DNA from: Microstegium vimineum
Lineage: Eukaryota > Streptophyta > Magnoliopsida > Poales > Poaceae
Direction of reading: 5' to 3'
DNA: 64,000 nt
Assembly: GCA_022036555.1 (NCBI GenBank)
Contig: CM039135.1
Coordinates: forward strand, 41,539,702-41,603,701
The translations under genes were made by a program, and so were the position numbers. Below the pieces are notes generated by a model. That model saw only the letters and a program-made list of their open reading frames with translations. It had not been told where the DNA came from and searched no databases. Below are positions 59,081 through 64,000 of this stretch, piece after piece; within the stretch, counting starts at the first letter, position 1; every line of letters starts with the position of its first letter.

Positions 59081-60376
59081 GGAAAGCATTGCGTTCAACA
59101 TCACATGCCTTATGGTTTTTGCACAAAATATGTGCATGTGCAGTTCTCTTGTGGAATTCAAACTTCTGACCTCAAGCCTCAAATGAGTTGGCCTCCTAAG
59201 ACTACACCACATAATAACTTATAACCAAGTGTAGGATGCAACCCTTTTGTATCTCAATTCAAATCTTGTATTGAATATTTCAGCTGCCCTTAAATGATTT
59301 CAAATGAAAAAGTGAAAAACAAAGTTTTAGATCTCATTGAATACAAATTCAATTTAGGGTGTCTCCATCTAAGATCATTTGGATTTTTTGAATTTCAAAA
59401 TGTAGTTCCAACTAGATTTTGACTAGTTCCAACTGCAATATAATGATGATACTATATTACCAGCTCTAACCGGTTCCAATCATGCTACGGTGCCAAAGCT
59501 ATAGTAACGGTTCTAGCCAATTCTAGCCATGCTACAATACCAATTCCAACTAGATTCTAACTAGGCTACACATATCAAAATTTTCAAAGGTGGATGATGT
59601 TTCTAGCCTCTCTAGAAATTAAATGACCTCATTTCTAGGTGTAGTCGGCCTTGTCAACCACCTCTAAAAAATGGATGTTCAAACCTACCAGTTATTCCTA
59701 TAAATCAATTTCTAGAGACAACTCATTAGTTGAGTCTCCTAGAGGCATGCCTAGAGGTGGTTCTTGATAAAGGCTGATCTCTAGCAAAAGATGGGGGTGC
59801 ATGTCTAAAAATCATGTCTATAGTAGTAGAGGGACAACAAGAGTCATGAAGGTTTTTTATGAGGTTATGTAATATCAACTAGTTTATATGAGAGCACATA
59901 AGCTTTCTCCAAATTACTATTTCATCTCACAACTTGAGACTTATTTTAGTCAATAAACTCATAACACATATCATAGAGCTTATTATACTTATTAAGCATT
60001 GAGACAAGTGGCCTCACTCTCAGATCCACTCATAGCCGTCCTCCCTCCACTAGCGGTCTCCTTCCTATCTTCCCTCCACTGCCATCCACCCAAAGCTGAC
60101 CTCCACTTCCTCCAAGGTAAAATACATATAGCTAATTTTTGTTTATGATTCTTTTGATTCAATTGTAGCTAGTTTTTGTTTAGGATTCATTGATTCAATT
60201 GGTAGTTAGTTCACATATAGTATTTGTTTGATTGAATTCATAGAAAGTTTATTATTCGAGATAATTTGATTCATTTGATATGATAGTCAATTCATATTTT
60301 GGATTTGTTTGATTCATTAGATAGTAAATTTATATATGTGGATGATTCTAACATTTTAGTTAGCCCATGATGATAA

Positions 60377-60378
<2 letters not shown>
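59081..60378. other. Intergenic, no gene supported
   Basis: Repeated short phrases (AATTCTAGCCATGCTACA, ATTTCTAG, GATTCAATTG) suggest old transposon DNA, possibly with the tandem repeats above. No ends were fixed. Confidence 0.35.

Positions 60379-60440
<62 letters not shown>
60379..60440. repeat. (TA)n microsatellite, about 60 bases
   Basis: An uninterrupted alternating TA run, the longest in the window. Likely polymorphic. Confidence 0.97.
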
Positions 60441-60442
<2 letters not shown>

Positions 60443-60972
60443 CTGATTTTTTGGTGACAAGGAGCAAATCTTTGTTGAGAAAGTTGATTCAAGTGTACAT
60501 TTCCACAATTCGACACTCCTATGGGCCTCTGCTCATAGCCATCATACTTCATATCAATTCTTGGCAATGAGCTAATCTAATGCCCTATGTTTCATTTTTA
60601 ACTTAATGTTGTGGTAAACTATGTGATGGACAATGTCATTTCAATCTAAACTAATATCATTAATATATCATTTATTAGCGGTATATTTTTGTGCAAGAGG
60701 TCAAAGCTAATAAGCCACAATACAACTAGTGCTAGGAAATACTAATATACATTGGATTTACTAGTTGCGTACATGCGTTCATATTTTGAAACATGCATGA
60801 TTAGAATGGATATCTGGAAATTGAAGCCTAGGAATGACCGTCAAAGACATTCACACGGGCCATGCTTTTGAACTTATCCATGAGCTTATTAAGAGAGTCT
60901 CCCTACCAAAAGGAGCCTTTCTTGTCTTGACTAGAAAGCTTGCCATTCTGATAATGTTTTTGGAAGAGAGAT
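60441..60972. other. Intergenic, no gene seen
   Basis: AT-rich, without recognisable structure. Confidence 0.4.
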
Positions 60973-61462
60973 CACTAGTAGAGAACATGTCTTTAAACGA
61001 TATGCCAATTTAGCTTTAGTCTCGGTATTTTTTGCGGTCGGGACTAAAGAGACCTTTAGTCCCGGTTGGTTACTCAATGGCTAATACAGCAGCCTTTTGC
61101 AGGTGGGGCTTTTTAATCCCACCTTTAGTCCTGGTTGGAGTTAAAAACTGGGACTAAATGTACTAGGACCTTTAGTTCCGGTTGATAATACCAACCCGGA
61201 CTAAAGGTAGACCTTTTAGTCCCAGTTGGTGTTACGAACCGGGACTAAAGATCTCTTGCTGGGTTGGTTCAAAAGGAAAATGTCTCATTCATTGTCAGAT
61301 GCATTGGGTAGGTGGAGTGGTAAGTTGCATGTGAGGTTGTGCTAGAGGTCTTGGGCTCGATTCTCGCAAGGCACAGTGGTGGGAGGATTTATTTTTATCT
61401 TTAGTCCCGGATGCTTGGTTCCGGTTGGGAAACCGGGACTAAAGCCATGTTCTCTACTAGTG
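60973..61462. mobile_element. Small non-autonomous CACTA, 490 bp
   Basis: Ends CACTAGTAGAGAACATG and CATGTTCTCTACTAGTG are perfect inversions, flanked by GAT at 60970-60972 and 61463-61465. The inside repeats TTTAGTCCCGGTTGG / AACCGGGACTAAAG in both orientations. No ORF. Confidence 0.93.
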
Positions 61463-61482
61463 GATGCTATACACACATGTAC

Positions 61483-61681
61483 TAGAAAGTTGACTCTATC
61501 TTAGAGTCTAAGCATATTTATTACCTCGAAGATATCATAGACTTAGAGTCTAAAAATAAGACTCGGAGTTTTGTTTTTTCTCCATCTCTCTTCAATAAAT
61601 ATATTGTCACATCAGCAAAATACCATAAACAAGAGGGTAATAAATAGACTTAGACTCTATAGTATAGTTTGCATTGTGAGT
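61483..61681. mobile_element. MITE of the 9.8-kb family, reverse orientation
   Basis: GTTTGCATTGTGAGTGCC at the right end is the complement of the terminus at 9839. AATAAATATATTGTCACATCAGCAAAAT, TATCATAGACTTAGAGTC and AATAAATAGACTTA match the interior of that element. The left terminus is incomplete. Confidence 0.65.
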
Positions 61682-63242
61682 GCCTGAAGAAAAAAAAAAT
61701 AGAATTGATTGACTCTGGTAAACAAAAGCCTTCTTTCACACTTGTATATATTGATCGATTGATCAAAAAAGGTAGAAATTCCTCCACTCTATGTTTAGTC
61801 AACCCAAGTGGAACCAAAAGCTACACGATACGTTTTTCTAATCACGCCCCTCTCCATAGCGCTTTTCATTTATTTATATGTTATAAACAAACATATAATC
61901 AAATTGAATCAGACGATCGAGCTTTCCTCGTTTGTGCAGCTAGCAGCTAGCTAGCTTATCACGAAAGTTGACAGGTGTGTACCAAAGAGGACGATGAGCG
62001 AACGATGAAAGTCCTACCCCTGGGGCCTGCGTGCCGTCCCGGACACAGTCGTCCTTCGTAGTCATCTCCCTCCGGCCACAGCCCACAGACCACAGAGCTA
62101 CTAGCTAGCTGACCTCTCTCAGCTCTCTGAGTGAGAGTTCCCCCGACATGTCAACCAGTAGCAGTGCGCGATCGAGTGACCCATGCATGCGTACGTCCTG
62201 CAGTTGCGCATGGGAGTACGGGGCCCGTGAGGCATGCATCTATCAATCCATCGATGCATCTGCTAGCTTCCGTAGCCTGGCCTGCTGGCGCCGCTACAGT
62301 GGACGGACGGAGCGCCCGGACTTCGAGACCGTGGCCGGCGGGGCCGGACGACAAGACGTGGGAATGTACCGGCCGGTGTGCTCTGGCGCGCTGCGCGCTG
62401 CGCGCCGCGCTCCGGCCGCGCCACAGGCCGGCCGGCCGGGAAATTATTGGAGAGAGAGAGAGAGAGGATCGATAGGAGCATGCAACAGCAACAGCAACAG
62501 CAGGCACGAGATGAGACGAGAGCGGCGCGCATGCGTCCGCGCGGTAGCCGTCAACCAAACTCTGGCCGCCGCCTGATCGACTGATCGCGCGCGCGCCGGC
62601 GGCCCTCCCGCCGGCCGGCTGGCCGGTCCGCCTGATAAGATCAGACGACGACGACGACGGCTCAGGGCATCAGTGCATGCCAATGGCATTGCCTCGTGAT
62701 TCGTGAACCACGTATACAGTACGTATTATATGGCTAGAAGCAGCAGTGATGATGCATGGACGGAGAGCGCGCCCGGCTAGCTAGCTAGCTGTGGACAGCA
62801 GGCAAAGCAACAGTATCAGCTGGCTGCCTTCCTTTTTAACCGCGCGCGCGGCCGGCCGGTGCTGCTGCTGTTGCTGGGCTGGGAAACGCCAAGAGCGAGG
62901 AAAGGTCGTAGATCGAGGAAGAGACGACGGAGAGGGACCAGACGTACGCCGGCTAGGCTAGCTGCCCGTGCCCGGCCGCTTCGTCGTCTGAAGGTCTCTC
63001 TGAACCTGCTGCCGCGGGCATGCATGATGATGAAGCCAATAATGGACCGGGACGGCTAATTGTCATGTTCGTTTAAACTTATTAGCTCGATTTATCATAT
63101 ATCATTTTCCTCCACGACGAAACATCAATCAATTTATCAATCATATAAACCATTAATTAGCCGAACAGATTACTAACCTATGGATGATGTGGGCATATTA
63201 ATATAATTGGCCGGGCGAGACCTATGCATGGGTTGAGAAGAG
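61682..63242. other. GC-mixed intergenic DNA, no gene supported
   Basis: 62150-63060 is GC-rich with CGGCCGGCCGG palindromic runs, GA and ACG microsatellites (62450-62466, 62645-62659) and ORFs on both strands with no conserved motif or splice structure. It may be the flank of a gene beyond the window. Confidence 0.4.
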
Positions 63243-63342
63243 ACTGTTCGCTTGGCCGTTTTTTGGCTGATAAGCCGCGACTGATGTTGTTTTAGCTGTT
63301 TTTCTGTGAGACAAAAACGATGACCGATAAGCCAAGCGAACA
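63243..63342. mobile_element. 100-bp MITE with CTGTTCGCTTGGC ends
   Basis: CTGTTCGCTTGGCC at the left mirrors GCCAAGCGAACAG at the right; GGCTGATAAGCC and ACCGATAAGCC are internal. A related but diverged sequence is at about 5970-6065, where TTCGGCTGATGG and GGCCAATAAGCCGGCTG occur. Confidence 0.7.
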
Positions 63343-64000
63343 GGCTGCAACAAGCTGTTTTTGCTTGTTACAGTGTCATGTGGTCTGAAGACGCTGCTGC
63401 ATGTGTTGGCTGGCGGCTTATTATGTCGCCGTCGCCGTCGCCTTCCATCGTTTTCTGGCCGCGCTCTGCGTGCGCTGGACCTGAAAGAGATGGCTAGCTA
63501 GAGAAAAGCTGCGTGCGTCACTCATCACTCAGGAGCAGCCAGCGGCAGTAGGGGTTCAGCCGTTCAGGTCCGGTGTGAGCCGGACATATATACGATGCTC
63601 ACGCTGTCACGCAAATGCAAATAAACCGCAGAGATGACGACGACGACCTACCAGCAACTGCAACAACAGCCTGCTGCTGCTGCAACTGCAATCCGCAAGG
63701 AAACACACACGTCTTTACAAAGATATGTATAAGCCCGAGGTGCTGCTGTACGTACTGCTGTATCATCCGCAAATACTGTACACGTCGCTCGCTAGCTGTC
63801 GTCTCACTACTGTGTCCTCAGCGTGACGATGAAGCATTTTCTGCTTTTTAGATAAGAAAGAAGGCCGGATCCTTTTTTGTCATTATTACCAAAGGGAGCA
63901 AAAGTACGAAGTAGTACGAAATTGTACATCGTCCATGGATACTTCCCCATTCCAAATTAGTATAAGTAATTCTAAAATCTAAAAAAATCGAAGCCTCTAA
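63343..64000. other. Intergenic; short ORF candidate only
   Basis: CATATATAC near 63587 could be a TATA box, and an ATG at 63634 opens a 32-codon frame (MTTTTYQQLQQQ to TSLQRYV). Nothing else supports it as a gene. A lone Stowaway-like end (TCCCCATTCCAAATTA) is at about 63945. Confidence 0.3.

Noticed and set aside
62131..62689. ORFs on both strands, 81-142 codons
   Set aside because: GC-rich palindromic and microsatellite DNA; no domain, no splice sites, and all frames equally open.
63634..63732. 32-codon ORF with Thr/Gln/Ala-rich start
   Set aside because: CAG/CTG-type low complexity; only a weak TATA upstream and no homology that I recognise. Kept only as a note.

Overview
The window is nuclear DNA of a grass, most likely a panicoid/Andropogoneae species of the sorghum, sugarcane or maize type. 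Three things point there: intron-containing plant genes with GC-rich first exons; a dense population of grass transposons (Stowaway and Tourist MITEs, CACTA elements with GCCGAGTG-type subterminal repeats, fold-back MULEs, hAT elements, 5'-truncated LINEs and a T-tailed SINE); and plant-specific protein families. The species call is inference. I saw no bacterial, organellar or viral genes, no rRNA, no intact tRNA and no CRISPR array.

Six protein-coding loci can be supported at splice-site level. From left to right they are: (1) the 5' part of a DHHC protein S-acyltransferase (minus, 95-1958, running off the left edge); (2) dihydroneopterin aldolase of folate synthesis (minus, 5412-6933); (3) a YTH-domain m6A reader of the ECT family (plus, 10.4-16.8 kb), which carries a 1-nt frameshift in this copy just before the YTH domain; (4) a single-exon QALGGH C2H2 zinc-finger/EAR repressor (plus, 36450-36974); (5) an MPS1/PRD2-like meiotic gene of ten exons (minus, 42000-45719); (6) a nonaspanin/TM9SF (TMN) endomembrane protein of seven exons (minus, 47196-51183). 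All exon phases add up, except for the single-base defect in gene 3.

The gene-poor blocks (about 7.8-10.3, 17.5-35.6, 37-42 and 51.4-64 kb) are mostly transposons and their relics. The best resolved have target-site duplications: a 1.23-kb CACTA (7814-9043, TSD AAT), a 3.73-kb CACTA with a decayed Transposase_24 gene (24822-28553, TSD CAT) nested in another inverted-repeat element, a 0.49-kb CACTA (60973-61462, TSD GAT), a hAT (57908-58650, TSD AGCCCAGG), a tRNA-derived SINE (33488-33780, about 17-18-bp TSD) nested in a palindromic MITE, two Tourist-like MITEs with TTA/TAA duplications, several Stowaways, a near-perfect fold-back MULE (4115-4710), and a truncated LINE inserted in a CACTA remnant (53681-55019).

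The six genes do not form a pathway. They are unrelated housekeeping, regulatory and meiotic functions, as is usual for a plant chromosome arm. I found no convincing new biological system. The points most worth a second look are the ECT frameshift, the nested insertions, the host-like GC-rich cargo inside the first CACTA, the long hairpin between the first two genes, and a poorly conserved coding-like block at 18.4-19.0 kb.
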